The position numbers and the translations under genes are program-made. A DNA stretch of 64,000 bases from Spirochaeta sp. UBA5339 (GTDB lineage Bacteria > Spirochaetota > Spirochaetia > DSM-2461), in contig DHQL01000009.1 of the NCBI GenBank assembly GCA_002408085.1, forward strand, positions 186,001 through 250,000. Reading direction: 5' to 3'. The notes under the pieces are model-generated. The model worked only from the letters and a program-made list of their open reading frames with translations, was not told the origin of the DNA and did no database searches. This document shows, piece by piece, positions 7,870 to 16,377 of this stretch (its first letter is position 1; every line of letters begins with the position of its first letter).

Positions 7870-8784
7870 ATGAATAAAACTATCCGGGAGAATCTGACAT
7901 CCTATGCCTTTCTTGCGCCGTGGCTGATCGGTTTCTTTGCACTGACATTGTACCCTATGATCTACTCACTCTTCCTCTCTTTTACACAGTACAGCCTGAG
8001 GCAGCCGCCACAGTGGATCGGACTGAGGAACTTTATCACCATGTTCGGCGGAAACGATCAGATCAGAGGAGATGAGCGTTTTTTAAACTCTGTTTCTGTC
8101 ACCTTTAAATTCGTATTCGTTTCGGTTCCCCTGAAGCTGGTCTTCGCCCTTCTGGTGGCCATGCTGATGAACAAGAAACTGCGGCTGATTCCCCTCTACC
8201 GGGCTCTCTACTACATTCCCACCCTCTTAGGGGGATCTGTGGCCATTGCGGTGCTCTGGAGACGGATCTTTGCCTCTGACGGACTGCTTAACCTGATTCT
8301 GGGAGGAGTATTCGGTCTCACCGACCTGCCGGCCTGGATCTCCAATCCAAAGTATGCCCTGGGTACCCTGATAGTTCTGGCGGTCTGGCAGTTCGGATCT
8401 CCCATGATTATCTTTCTTGCGGGGCTGCAGCAGATCCCCACCGAGTACTATGAGGCCTCCAGTGTGGACGGCGCCGGAAAGCTCAGACAGTTCTTCGTTA
8501 TCACCCTACCGGGACTATCACCCATCATCTTCTTCAATTTTGTCATGCAGATGGTGACGGCCTTTCAGTCCTTTACTCAGGCATTTATCGTTTCGGGAGG
8601 CTCTGGTGGTCCTCTTGACTCCACCATGTTCTACAGTCTCTATCTCTATATAAAGGGATTCGGATTCTCCGAGATGGGCTATGCCGCCGCCATGGCATGG
8701 GTCCTTCTGATCATCATTGCCCTCTTAACAGCGGGAGCCTTTAAGATTTCAGGTAACCTGGTTACCTACGGAAGCGGAGAATAA
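7870..8784 (+). CDS. sugar ABC transporter permease, MalF/UgpA type
   Basis: The 304-residue inner-membrane protein has about six transmembrane segments, starting with a helix around FLAPWLIGFFALTLYPMIYS, the usual opening of CUT1-family permeases. The cytoplasmic EAA loop reads EASSVDGAGKLRQFF and contacts the ATPase. It is the first gene of an operon with a MalG-type permease (5-base gap), a binding protein and, past a hairpin, two glycoside hydrolases. No ATPase gene is present, so a shared MsmX-like ATPase encoded elsewhere is expected. The substrate is presumably an oligosaccharide cut by the downstream enzymes. Confidence 0.93.
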   Translation: MNKTIRENLTSYAFLAPWLIGFFALTLYPMIYSLFLSFTQYSLRQPPQWIGLRNFITMFGGNDQIRGDERFLNSVSVTFKFVFVSVPLKLVFALLVAMLMNKKLRLIPLYRALYYIPTLLGGSVAIAVLWRRIFASDGLLNLILGGVFGLTDLPAWISNPKYALGTLIVLAVWQFGSPMIIFLAGLQQIPTEYYEASSVDGAGKLRQFFVITLPGLSPIIFFNFVMQMVTAFQSFTQAFIVSGGSGGPLDSTMFYSLYLYIKGFGFSEMGYAAAMAWVLLIIIALLTAGAFKISGNLVTYGSGE

Positions 8785-8789
8785 GCACC

Positions 8790-9638
8790 ATGAGTATTCA
8801 AAAATCAACAACACTGAACAGACTTCTGACCAATATATTTATTATCGTTCTGGGTGTGAGTATGCTCTACCCCATCCTCTGGCTGATCGGAGCCTCCTTC
8901 AAGCCCAGCAATATGATCTTTACAGACCCCGGAATCTGGCCCGAAACCTGTACACTGGAAAACTACGGAAAGGGCTGGCAGGGAATCGGAATTGTCGGCT
9001 TTGACCGTTTCTTTCTGAACAGCTTCACCATCTGCATCCTGAGCAGTATGGCCAATGTTATGTTCTGCTCCCTGACGGCCTACGCCTTTGCCAGGCTGAA
9101 CTTTGCGGGAAAGAAGTTCTGGTTTGCGGTAATGCTTGTCACCCTGATGCTGCCGGCTCATGTAACAACCATCCCCCGGTATATCATGTTCCGGACCTTC
9201 GGCTGGATCAACAGCTTCCTGCCCATCATCGTACCCAAGTTCTTTGCCACCGACGCCTTCTTTATCTTTCTGCTGGTCCAGTTTATCCGTGGCCTTCCAA
9301 GGGATATCGATGAGTCCGCCACAATTGACGGCTGCAGTAAGTTCGGCATCTATACAAGGATCATTCTGCCCCTGACGGTTCCCGCCCTGATTACAACGGT
9401 GCTCTTCTCTTTTCTCTGGACCTGGGACGACTTCTTCAACCAGCTGCTCTATCTGACCAGCCCGGACAAGTACACCGTGCCCATGGGGCTCCGCCTCTTT
9501 CTGGATGCCTCGGGAGTATCCTCCTGGGGACCCATGTTCGCCATGTCGGTGCTCTCTCTGGTACCGGCGTTTATTCTCTTCTTCTCACTTCAGAAGTACT
9601 TTGTGAGAGGAATCGCCACTACAGGAATCAAGGGATAG
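8790..9638 (+). CDS. sugar ABC transporter permease, MalG/UgpE type
   Basis: The 282-residue partner permease has six predicted membrane helices, a large periplasmic loop after the first helix (around ENYGKGWQGIGIVGFDRF), and the EAA loop ESATIDGCSKFGIYTR. Together with the upstream permease it forms the heterodimeric channel of a CUT1 carbohydrate importer. The spacing of five bases to the upstream gene and 28 to the binding-protein gene indicates one transcript. The C-terminal KYFVRGIATTGIKG tail is typical of this subunit and is thought to contact the ATPase. Substrate specificity cannot be read from permeases. Confidence 0.93.
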   Translation: MSIQKSTTLNRLLTNIFIIVLGVSMLYPILWLIGASFKPSNMIFTDPGIWPETCTLENYGKGWQGIGIVGFDRFFLNSFTICILSSMANVMFCSLTAYAFARLNFAGKKFWFAVMLVTLMLPAHVTTIPRYIMFRTFGWINSFLPIIVPKFFATDAFFIFLLVQFIRGLPRDIDESATIDGCSKFGIYTRIILPLTVPALITTVLFSFLWTWDDFFNQLLYLTSPDKYTVPMGLRLFLDASGVSSWGPMFAMSVLSLVPAFILFFSLQKYFVRGIATTGIKG

Positions 9639-9666
9639 AAATATCCTTGTAAATAATGGAGGAAAT

Positions 9667-10941
9667 ATGAAAAAGTTACTGTTCGTTCTGCTCCTTTCCC
9701 TGGCCACTTTAGGGATGCTTTTTGCAACAGGTTCTCAGGAGACTGTCGATGACGGTTCTGTTGTGATCCGCTGGGCCTACTGGGGAAGCGGTGAGAGAGT
9801 CACCATCAGCCAGGAAGCAATCGATCTCTATGAGTCCCGTAATCCCGGAGTCAGAGTAAACCCCGAGGTTTCAGGAGGCGCCGGAGACCACTTTGTTAAG
9901 GTTGATACCCAGCTTGCCGGAGGAAACGGTCCCGACATCATTCAGATGGGCGGGAACATCTACGACTACGCCGATGTTCTTCTTCCCCTGGACCAGTATG
10001 CCGGAAGCGCCATCAATGTGGATGTAATCGACCCCAGCGCCGTGGCTTCCGGAACAATCAGCGGCCAGCTCAAGGGTGTCTCAACAGGTGTTACAATGCC
10101 CTCACTGGTCTACAACAAGACCATGATCGAGAGAGCCGGTGCTCCTCTTCCCCCCAAGTCCATGACCTATGCCGAGTTCAAGGATTACCTTGTTATGCTT
10201 AAAGGAAAACTTCCCGCTGGAGTATTCCCCATGCAGGATATTGGTGTAATGTCCAGCTCTTCCACTCCCTTCGGATACTGGACCCGGTACAACGGCACCC
10301 CTCTGTATGATGCTGCAAGCAACAGTACCTCTGTAACAGCTGCCGCCGCCAAGAAGTATCTTGACCTCTTTATGGACTACAGAGAGTCCGGACTTGTTCC
10401 TCCTCCCGATATCGCATCAGGATACGCCGAGAGCAATGCCGATACATCCTCTCTGATTGCCGGAAAGGTTGCCATTGCCTACCTCTTTACCAATCAGCTG
10501 AGCGGATACCAGGCAGCCACAACCGACGAGCTTGATCTCATTGAGTTCCCCGGCGCCGCCGAGACAATGGCTCTGTGGCAGGCTCCCAGCCAGTTCTACA
10601 CCGTCAACAAGGACTCAAAGCACCCCGAAGAGACTGCAAAGTTTATCGACTTCCTGGTAAACGATCCCGATGCCGCCCTGATCCTCGGTTCCAACCGCGG
10701 TGCTTCCGCCTCTTCCACAGCCCGTGCCGCCGGTGCCGCTTCTGAAGCAGACCAGCTTGTACTTGATTATATGGAAGTAGCCGGACCCCACTCATCACTG
10801 GAAACAGATCATGTTCCAAATGATACCGAGTTCAACAGCACACTCTTTTTGATCTACCAGAGAGTTGCCTTCGGCCAGATCGACACCGCCGCCGGTGGTG
10901 AGCAGATCCATGACCTGATTATGAGAATGATTGAAAAATAA
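9667..10941 (+). CDS. extracellular sugar-binding protein of the ABC importer (SBP family 1)
   Basis: The 424-residue protein has an N-terminal signal peptide, probably cut near FATG-SQE. There is no lipobox cysteine, a feature I associate with many spirochaetal binding proteins. The mature part opens with VIRWAYWGSGERV, a typical start of family 1 oligosaccharide-binding proteins, and includes GNGPDIIQMGG and the hinge-region AWQAPSQFYTVNKDSKHPEE. A strong GGAGG lies before the ATG. It delivers sugar to the two upstream permeases. A hairpin with a T-run at 11085-11112 follows, which may lower transcription into the hydrolase genes, giving more binding protein than enzyme. Confidence 0.93.
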   Translation: MKKLLFVLLLSLATLGMLFATGSQETVDDGSVVIRWAYWGSGERVTISQEAIDLYESRNPGVRVNPEVSGGAGDHFVKVDTQLAGGNGPDIIQMGGNIYDYADVLLPLDQYAGSAINVDVIDPSAVASGTISGQLKGVSTGVTMPSLVYNKTMIERAGAPLPPKSMTYAEFKDYLVMLKGKLPAGVFPMQDIGVMSSSSTPFGYWTRYNGTPLYDAASNSTSVTAAAAKKYLDLFMDYRESGLVPPPDIASGYAESNADTSSLIAGKVAIAYLFTNQLSGYQAATTDELDLIEFPGAAETMALWQAPSQFYTVNKDSKHPEETAKFIDFLVNDPDAALILGSNRGASASSTARAAGAASEADQLVLDYMEVAGPHSSLETDHVPNDTEFNSTLFLIYQRVAFGQIDTAAGGEQIHDLIMRMIEK

Positions 10942-11020
10942 ATGAAATTGTAGTTAATTTGATGCGGGCCTGGCGGCTGCCCTTCAGGCTGCTGTTCGGT
11001 CCTGCATAACGTCAGGCTGC

Positions 11021-11032
11021 GGGAAATTTCCC
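11021..11032. repeat. perfect 12-bp palindrome GGGAAATTTCCC
   Basis: The palindrome lies between the binding-protein gene and the GH43 gene, about 50 bases before the hairpin terminator. It could be an operator for an internal promoter, but nothing else supports this. Confidence 0.3.
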
Positions 11033-11084
11033 TTCCGGGCTGATTCATTTAATAAAGATTATTACCCCCATAGAGTATAGAAAT

Positions 11085-11112
11085 ATCGCCGGATTTCTCG
11101 GCGATTTTCTTT
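11085..11112 (+). terminator. hairpin terminator/attenuator inside the sugar operon
   Basis: ATCGCCG (11085-11091) pairs with CGGCGAT (11099-11105) around a 7-base loop, and the stem runs into TTTTCTTT. It lies 30 bases before the GH43 start. Partial termination here would separate high transporter expression from lower enzyme expression. Confidence 0.7.
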
Positions 11113-11135
11113 GTCCGGGGAAGAGGGAGGACCCA

Positions 11136-12041
11136 TTGATTCACAGAAAAGATATTCAGATTAGAGATCCCTACATCGTTCCGGTTCCCGAGGAGGGGAG
11201 GTACTACCTGATCGGAACCACCGACAAGGACCCCTGGAACCAGAGAGGTGTCGGATTCGACGCCTACTACAGCAGCGATCTGGAAAACTTCGAAGGGCCC
11301 TTCCAGATCTTCTCGGCGTCCGAAGAGTTTTGGGGAACCCATGACTTCTGGGCTCCTGAGCTTCATCAGTACAAGGGGCGCTACTACCTTTTTGCCTCAT
11401 TCACATCGGAGAACCGCCGCCGGGGGACTCAGATCCTCAGCGCCGACACCATCCTGGGACCCTACATACCCGTTTCAGATGCTCCTGTTACACCGGAGGA
11501 GTGGGAGTGCCTGGACGGTACTCTCTTTGTGGATGACAGTGACGTTCCCTGGATAGTGTTCTGTCATGAGTGGGTGCAGATCGGCGACGGTGCTATCTAT
11601 GCCATGGCTCTGACCGAAGACCTCAGCGCTCCCGCCGGAGATCCGGTTCTACTATTCAATGCCTCCGAAGCAGGGTGGCCGAAGAAGATGGAGAGACGGG
11701 ACGGTTCGGGCATCGTTGATGCGCGGGTAACAGACGGCCCCTTTCTGCACCGTCAGGAGGACGGAGAGCTCTATATGCTCTGGTCCAGCCATGGACAGCA
11801 GGGGTATGCCATGGGGTGTGCCCGCTCTGACAGCAAAGAGATTACCGGTCCCTGGACTCAGATCGAGCCTCCTCTGGTTTCCAGGGACGGAGGCCACGGC
11901 ATGGTATTCAGGGACTTTGACGGGAAGCTTCAGATTACCTGGCACTCTCCCAATGAGACTCCTTTAGAGCGCTTTGTCTATCATGAGGTGAAGGAGTCTT
12001 CCAGGGGGCTGGTGCCCGCCGGAAAAGGGGAGGTGCTCTGA
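11136..12041 (+). CDS. glycoside hydrolase family 43-type enzyme, cytosolic
   Basis: A TTG start with GGGAGG five bases upstream gives 301 residues and no signal peptide. It has the five-bladed-propeller landmarks of GH43 (clan GH-F): IRDPYIV near residue 9, whose Asp is the likely general base, FWAPELHQYKGRYYLFAS in the next blade, and LDGTLFVDD with the pKa-modulating Asp. The usual acid motif EGP reads TDGPF here, so the expected catalytic Glu is replaced by Asp, which may mark its subfamily. Such enzymes release arabinose, xylose or galactose units. It overlaps the following gene by one base (TGATG) and probably acts together with it on imported oligosaccharides. Confidence 0.85.
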   Translation: MIHRKDIQIRDPYIVPVPEEGRYYLIGTTDKDPWNQRGVGFDAYYSSDLENFEGPFQIFSASEEFWGTHDFWAPELHQYKGRYYLFASFTSENRRRGTQILSADTILGPYIPVSDAPVTPEEWECLDGTLFVDDSDVPWIVFCHEWVQIGDGAIYAMALTEDLSAPAGDPVLLFNASEAGWPKKMERRDGSGIVDARVTDGPFLHRQEDGELYMLWSSHGQQGYAMGCARSDSKEITGPWTQIEPPLVSRDGGHGMVFRDFDGKLQITWHSPNETPLERFVYHEVKESSRGLVPAGKGEVL

Positions 12042-14230
12042 TGTGTGCAGAAAGTGCGGGCCGGGGAGCACCGGGCAGGAGATCTGCAGGCAGGGAGCCC
12101 ATCGACCGTGTGGCTCTGGTCAGAAGGCACAGTCCTGAGTTTCATGAGTGGAAGCCCCAAAGTCCCTTAAGCGTCGGAAACGGCGACTTTGCCTTTACCG
12201 CAGACTTTACGGGGCTTCAGACCTGTGTGGGAGATCCGGCAGGCTCGGTGCCCCGGTGTACAATGAGCCAGCACGGTTTTCACAGCTATCCCGATGCGCC
12301 TGAAAGCTATGAGGATCTGAGGCTGAAGGAGTATGACTGCGGTGACCGGAAAGTCGGTTATATGAGCAGCGAAGAGGGGCAGGAGGAGCTCTATAACGGT
12401 CTGAGAGTCAATCCCCACCGCTTCCATCTGGGACGGGTCGGACTCTATTTCCGCGGGACCTCCGAGGGTGCGGGGGAGTCCGGAGGTATTCCGGCATCCC
12501 GCCTGTTGGAGAAAACCGCCGGAATCCATCAGAATCTGGATCTCTGGTCGGGGCTTCTGGAGAGCCGCTTTGACTACGACGGTGCTTCTGTTGCAGTGCA
12601 GACCGTCTGCCATCCCTCTCTGCCCCTGCTGTCTGTCAGAGTCGAAAGCTCACTGATCAGTACAGGAGACCTTGGCCTGGATCTTCACTTTCCCTATGGT
12701 TCCCATGCAATGGAGGCCGCGGACTGGGGCAGGGACGATGCCCACAGATCGGAACTCTGTGAGACTGGAGAAAAAAGTTTTATGGTTGAGCGGGAGATGG
12801 ATAACTGTTCCTACTCTGCTTTTTTGAACTTCAGCGGCGGCTCGGACGGGATAATATGCCGGAGAGCTGGGGATCATCGATGGTTTTTTACATCACAGGA
12901 AGGCGCAGATGACGGCAGCGGAGTCCTGGAGTTTTCCATTCTCTTTACCCTTGATGAAACAGCGGGAGATGAGTGCTCCGAGCTGCCCTCATTCTCTTCG
13001 GTCAGGAGCGGGGCGGCTGCCCACTGGAAAGAGTTCTGGATGAGCGGCGCAGCTGTCTCCTTTGAGGGCAGCAGTGCACCCGGTGCCATGGAGCTGGAGC
13101 GGCGGGTTATACTCAGTCAGTACCTTCTGGCTATTCAGAGCATGGGTTCACTGCCTCCTGCCGAGACCGGTCTGACCTGCAACAGCTGGTACGGCAAGTT
13201 CCATCTGGAGATGCACCCATGGCACGCCCTTCACGGTCTTCTGTGGGGGCGGGCCGATCTGGTTCGTCAGAGCCTACCCTGGTATAAAGATATTCTGGAG
13301 GGAGCCCGGAAAAGGGCCGAGTCCCAGGGCTACGGCGGTGTGCGCTGGCCCAAGATGACCGACCCCTCGGGGAATGACAGTCCCTCTCCCATCGGCTGTC
13401 TTCTCTGCTGGCAGCAGCCTCATCTGATTCTCTTTGCCGAGTTATTATACCGTAATAATCCCTCTGAAGCACTGCTTGCCGAGTACGGGGATCTGCTCTA
13501 TCAAACCGCCGAGTTTATGGCGGACTATCCCCAGTGGGATGAAGACACCGGTCGCTATGTTCTGGGACCGCCCCTGATTCCCGCTCAGGAGAACCATGCT
13601 CCCGAGGATACACTTAATCCCATGTTCGAGCTGGAGTACTGGCGCTGGGCCCTGAAGACCGCTGCCCAGTGGCAGAGACGGCGGGGCGAGTCAGTGCCTG
13701 AAAAGTGGAACCTGGTACTGGAGGGCTTAAGCCCCTGTCCCGTTGATCCGGGGAATCCCGAACGTTACGCAGCTCACGAGCTGTGCGCCGACAGCTTCGG
13801 TCAGTACGGGACTGACCATCCCTCAATGCTTCTGGCCTACGGCTTTCTGCCTCCCCAGACTGCCGATCCCCAAATTGTTTCCAATACTGTGGACGCAGTC
13901 TTTGAAAACTGGGACCAGAGATCGATGTGGGGCTGGGACTTCCCCTCCCTTGCCATGACCCTGGCCCGTCTGGGGCGCCGAAAGGAGGCTGTGAAAGCCC
14001 TGTTGATGGAGAGTCCCAAGAATCTCTATATGGAGAACGGACACAACCGGCAGGAGGGGCATGATGCGCTTCCCCTCTATCTGCCCGGGAATGGTGCCCT
14101 TCTGCTGGCCGTGGGTATGATGGCCGGGGGGTGGGACGGATGTGAGCCACAGGATGGCAGAGGCGCCCCGGGGTTTCCCGACGACGGCAGCTGGATTGTG
14201 CGCTGTGAGGGGATGGATCGATATATCTAA
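12041..14230 (+). CDS. six-hairpin (alpha/alpha-barrel) glycosidase-like protein
   Basis: The 729-residue protein lacks a signal peptide. It belongs to a conserved family with an opening HSPEF...SPLSVGNGDFAFTADFTGLQT, an N-terminal beta-sandwich region, and then an alpha/alpha-barrel domain. The barrel contains NSWYGKFHLEMHPWH near residues 380-393, whose Glu is a candidate acid, followed by NGHNRQEGHDALPLYLPGNG near the C-terminus. This is the layout of GH65/GH95-like six-hairpin glycosidases, though I cannot assign a numbered family. The first 22 residues (Arg/Gly-rich) are unlike the family and the true start may be internal. Translational coupling to the GH43 gene implies joint action on the same oligosaccharide. 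Confidence 0.75.
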   Translation: MCAESAGRGAPGRRSAGREPIDRVALVRRHSPEFHEWKPQSPLSVGNGDFAFTADFTGLQTCVGDPAGSVPRCTMSQHGFHSYPDAPESYEDLRLKEYDCGDRKVGYMSSEEGQEELYNGLRVNPHRFHLGRVGLYFRGTSEGAGESGGIPASRLLEKTAGIHQNLDLWSGLLESRFDYDGASVAVQTVCHPSLPLLSVRVESSLISTGDLGLDLHFPYGSHAMEAADWGRDDAHRSELCETGEKSFMVEREMDNCSYSAFLNFSGGSDGIICRRAGDHRWFFTSQEGADDGSGVLEFSILFTLDETAGDECSELPSFSSVRSGAAAHWKEFWMSGAAVSFEGSSAPGAMELERRVILSQYLLAIQSMGSLPPAETGLTCNSWYGKFHLEMHPWHALHGLLWGRADLVRQSLPWYKDILEGARKRAESQGYGGVRWPKMTDPSGNDSPSPIGCLLCWQQPHLILFAELLYRNNPSEALLAEYGDLLYQTAEFMADYPQWDEDTGRYVLGPPLIPAQENHAPEDTLNPMFELEYWRWALKTAAQWQRRRGESVPEKWNLVLEGLSPCPVDPGNPERYAAHELCADSFGQYGTDHPSMLLAYGFLPPQTADPQIVSNTVDAVFENWDQRSMWGWDFPSLAMTLARLGRRKEAVKALLMESPKNLYMENGHNRQEGHDALPLYLPGNGALLLAVGMMAGGWDGCEPQDGRGAPGFPDDGSWIVRCEGMDRYI

Positions 14231-14251
14231 CCCGTTATCATGATGATTAAA

Positions 14252-14285
14252 AAAATCCCCGAAGGTGTGCTCCATCGGGGATTTT
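14252..14285. terminator. bidirectional intrinsic terminator
   Basis: AAAATCCCCGA (14252-14262) pairs with TCGGGGATTTT (14275-14285). The stem is flanked by A-runs on the left and T on the right, so it works for both convergent genes: the sugar operon from the left and the reductase gene from the right. Confidence 0.85.
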
Positions 14286-14313
14286 CAGTTCTGATTTATT
14301 TAAAGAGGAAGCT

Positions 14314-16200
14314 TCAGCGTACTGCCTCTGCCATAATTCTTCCTGCGAGGGTTCCCGACCCGAGAGCCAGTCCGAAGGCGGAACCTTCATTGTCGTAGTA
14401 GGGAGAGGTGTAGAGGCTTCCCGCATCCAGACCGGCAGCGTAGAGACCGGGAATGGGCTGGAAGTCTTTATCAGTTACCCTCAGAGAGTCGTCCACAACA
14501 ACTCCTCCCAGAGTACACCAGGCACTGGGCTCATATTCAAATACAAAGAAGGGCCCCTCAGTTACGGGTGTCATAAAGTAGTCGGATTTGTAGAAGAGTG
14601 TATCCTCTCCGTCAGCACACATATCATTGTATTCTGCAACTGTGGCTTCCAGATTATCCAGACTGAAGTACTCAGCAAGTTCGGCAATGGAATCGGCCTT
14701 ATAAGCCCAGCCCTGATCAACGGCTTCTGCAAGCTGATCGGCGGCATTGCTCAGAATCTTAGCATGGGCACGGCTTGCGGGGGCTGATTCAGAGAGGTTC
14801 AGGTAACCTGCCTTCCAGGCCATGGGACTTCCAAGGGTTTCAAAGATACCGATGCTGCCCACAGAGTCGTAGTAGGCTGAGTCCATAACGGCGTAGTACT
14901 TCTTCTGTCTCAGGGTTGTTTCGGCACCGGCCAGAGGTTCGTTGGCCATTACCTCTTCATTGAAGAAGCGGTTTCCCTCCCTATTGACCAAAAGGCCGCC
15001 ATAGATTCCGAAACGGAGGTTTTCATTGCATGCAAAGGACCAGGCTCCCGCATTTTTGTTGGCAGCAGAGAACTCGTTGGCAACGATTCCCCAGTTTCTG
15101 TCTTCCCGTCCTCCCGCAGCAAGGGCCATATCGACACCATCGCCGGTGGAAAGAGTGTTCCCGAGGGGAATAATATTGATATTGCCGAACTTGTCGTGAA
15201 TCTTCTCTTCGCTTCCCAGGTAACCACCGGTAGCAAGCAGAACAGCTTTGGCGGTGATAACAATCTTGTCACCGTTGGATTTTACAGCATTGATTCCTGT
15301 TACTCGCCCTTCGGCATCCTGAATAAGACTTTCACCGGCTGTTTCGTAAAAGATTTTTCCACCGTTGGCCTCAATCTTATCGGTCAGGAATGTCGCTCTG
15401 TCCACACCCCTGTCTCTGATTCCATGTCTGGCTCTGAATCCCACACCGTAGTTGTCGGTTCTCAGATAGATGTTCATTCCCAGTTCTGCAAAGTAGTCGA
15501 TTGTTTCACCCGTTACAGACAGAACTTTTTTCAGAAGGCTGTCATTGATGGTGCTGTTGCCGTACTCTGACATATGGGTGAAGAGGGTTTCCAGAGTGAG
15601 GTTTTCACCCTCGGCGTCCTGAATCTTAGTTCCCACTGCGATGGGGCCTCCGGCATTGGCGCCGTTGCTGACACCTGCGTTGATTCCCTTCTCCAGAACG
15701 ATTACATCGGCACCCATATCGGTTGCACTCAGGGCAGCGGACAGACCCGCGGCCCCGGCACCAACTATAACGATATCAGCGCTCATTTCTTCGGTTGTGA
15801 TCTCTTTGACGGCAGAGGCTCCCTGAAGAGCGGTAAGATCTCCTCCCGCCTGGGTAACGGCATCGGTAACAGCGTTAAGAATGGCGTCGGAGCTTATGGT
15901 TGCTCCTGCTACACTGTCCACTGACAGAGTCTGGCCTTCGATAATCGCTTCGGGAATACGCTCAAGGGGAACGGTTCCCAGACCGGGTGTCTCTGAATGA
16001 CCAGTTACTTCGATGGATTTAATCGCATCGTCACTGAATGTGACAGAAACTTCAACAGGACCGTTTTTACCTTCCTGGACGGTAGTGTAGGTTCCCGCTG
16101 TAAATGACAGATTGCTGCTTTCTTTTGAACAGGATGTCATGGTTGCGGCAAGCAGCACTGCAGCAGTCAGCACAAGGGCTGATTTCTTAAACAGTTTCAA
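14314..16200 (-). CDS. secreted flavinylated lipoprotein reductase (FMN-binding plus FAD-binding domains)
   Basis: The 628-residue protein starts at TTG with AGGAG seven bases upstream. A signal peptide ends in MTSC with Cys24, so it is a lipoprotein. Residues of about 32-120 are an FMN-binding domain with DSVAGAT, whose Thr101 should carry covalent FMN added by ApbE. From about 140 follows a fumarate-reductase-type FAD domain with VGAGAAG (146-152), ending in PIPGLYAAGLDAG. The fumarate-binding signatures are changed: the usual HTMGG reads WCTLGG, and the Arg of the RxGG(N) region is absent (YYDNEGSAFG). It is thus likely a UrdA-like extracytoplasmic reductase of another acceptor. No haem motif (CxxCH) is present. 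The adjacent MerR gene probably controls it. Confidence 0.85.
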   Translation of the reverse strand: MKLFKKSALVLTAAVLLAATMTSCSKESSNLSFTAGTYTTVQEGKNGPVEVSVTFSDDAIKSIEVTGHSETPGLGTVPLERIPEAIIEGQTLSVDSVAGATISSDAILNAVTDAVTQAGGDLTALQGASAVKEITTEEMSADIVIVGAGAAGLSAALSATDMGADVIVLEKGINAGVSNGANAGGPIAVGTKIQDAEGENLTLETLFTHMSEYGNSTINDSLLKKVLSVTGETIDYFAELGMNIYLRTDNYGVGFRARHGIRDRGVDRATFLTDKIEANGGKIFYETAGESLIQDAEGRVTGINAVKSNGDKIVITAKAVLLATGGYLGSEEKIHDKFGNINIIPLGNTLSTGDGVDMALAAGGREDRNWGIVANEFSAANKNAGAWSFACNENLRFGIYGGLLVNREGNRFFNEEVMANEPLAGAETTLRQKKYYAVMDSAYYDSVGSIGIFETLGSPMAWKAGYLNLSESAPASRAHAKILSNAADQLAEAVDQGWAYKADSIAELAEYFSLDNLEATVAEYNDMCADGEDTLFYKSDYFMTPVTEGPFFVFEYEPSAWCTLGGVVVDDSLRVTDKDFQPIPGLYAAGLDAGSLYTSPYYDNEGSAFGLALGSGTLAGRIMAEAVR

Positions 16201-16233
16201 AATCTCTCTCCTGATTTAGATATATATTTATCG

Positions 16234-16264
16234 ATAATAAAGGCTGCACAATGTGCAGGGTCAA
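16234..16264 (-). promoter_or_regulatory. MerR-type promoter with 19-bp spacer and internal dyad
   Basis: Reading the minus strand, -35 TTGACC (16264-16259) and -10 TATTAT (16239-16234) are separated by exactly 19 bases. The spacer contains the perfect inverted repeat CTGCACAATGTGCAG (plus-strand 16244-16258), next to the -35. This is the architecture that MerR proteins activate by untwisting. It drives the reductase gene, which starts 33 bases beyond. Confidence 0.82.
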
Positions 16265-16377
16265 TAGCTTGGAGGGATTTATTTATTGCCGGTTCATTGA
16301 TGAGTGTCTGGATGATCACCGCAGGCTTTTAACCAGGGGCTCAGAGTATTGGAACAGGGTACTTTAGAGATAAAGGG

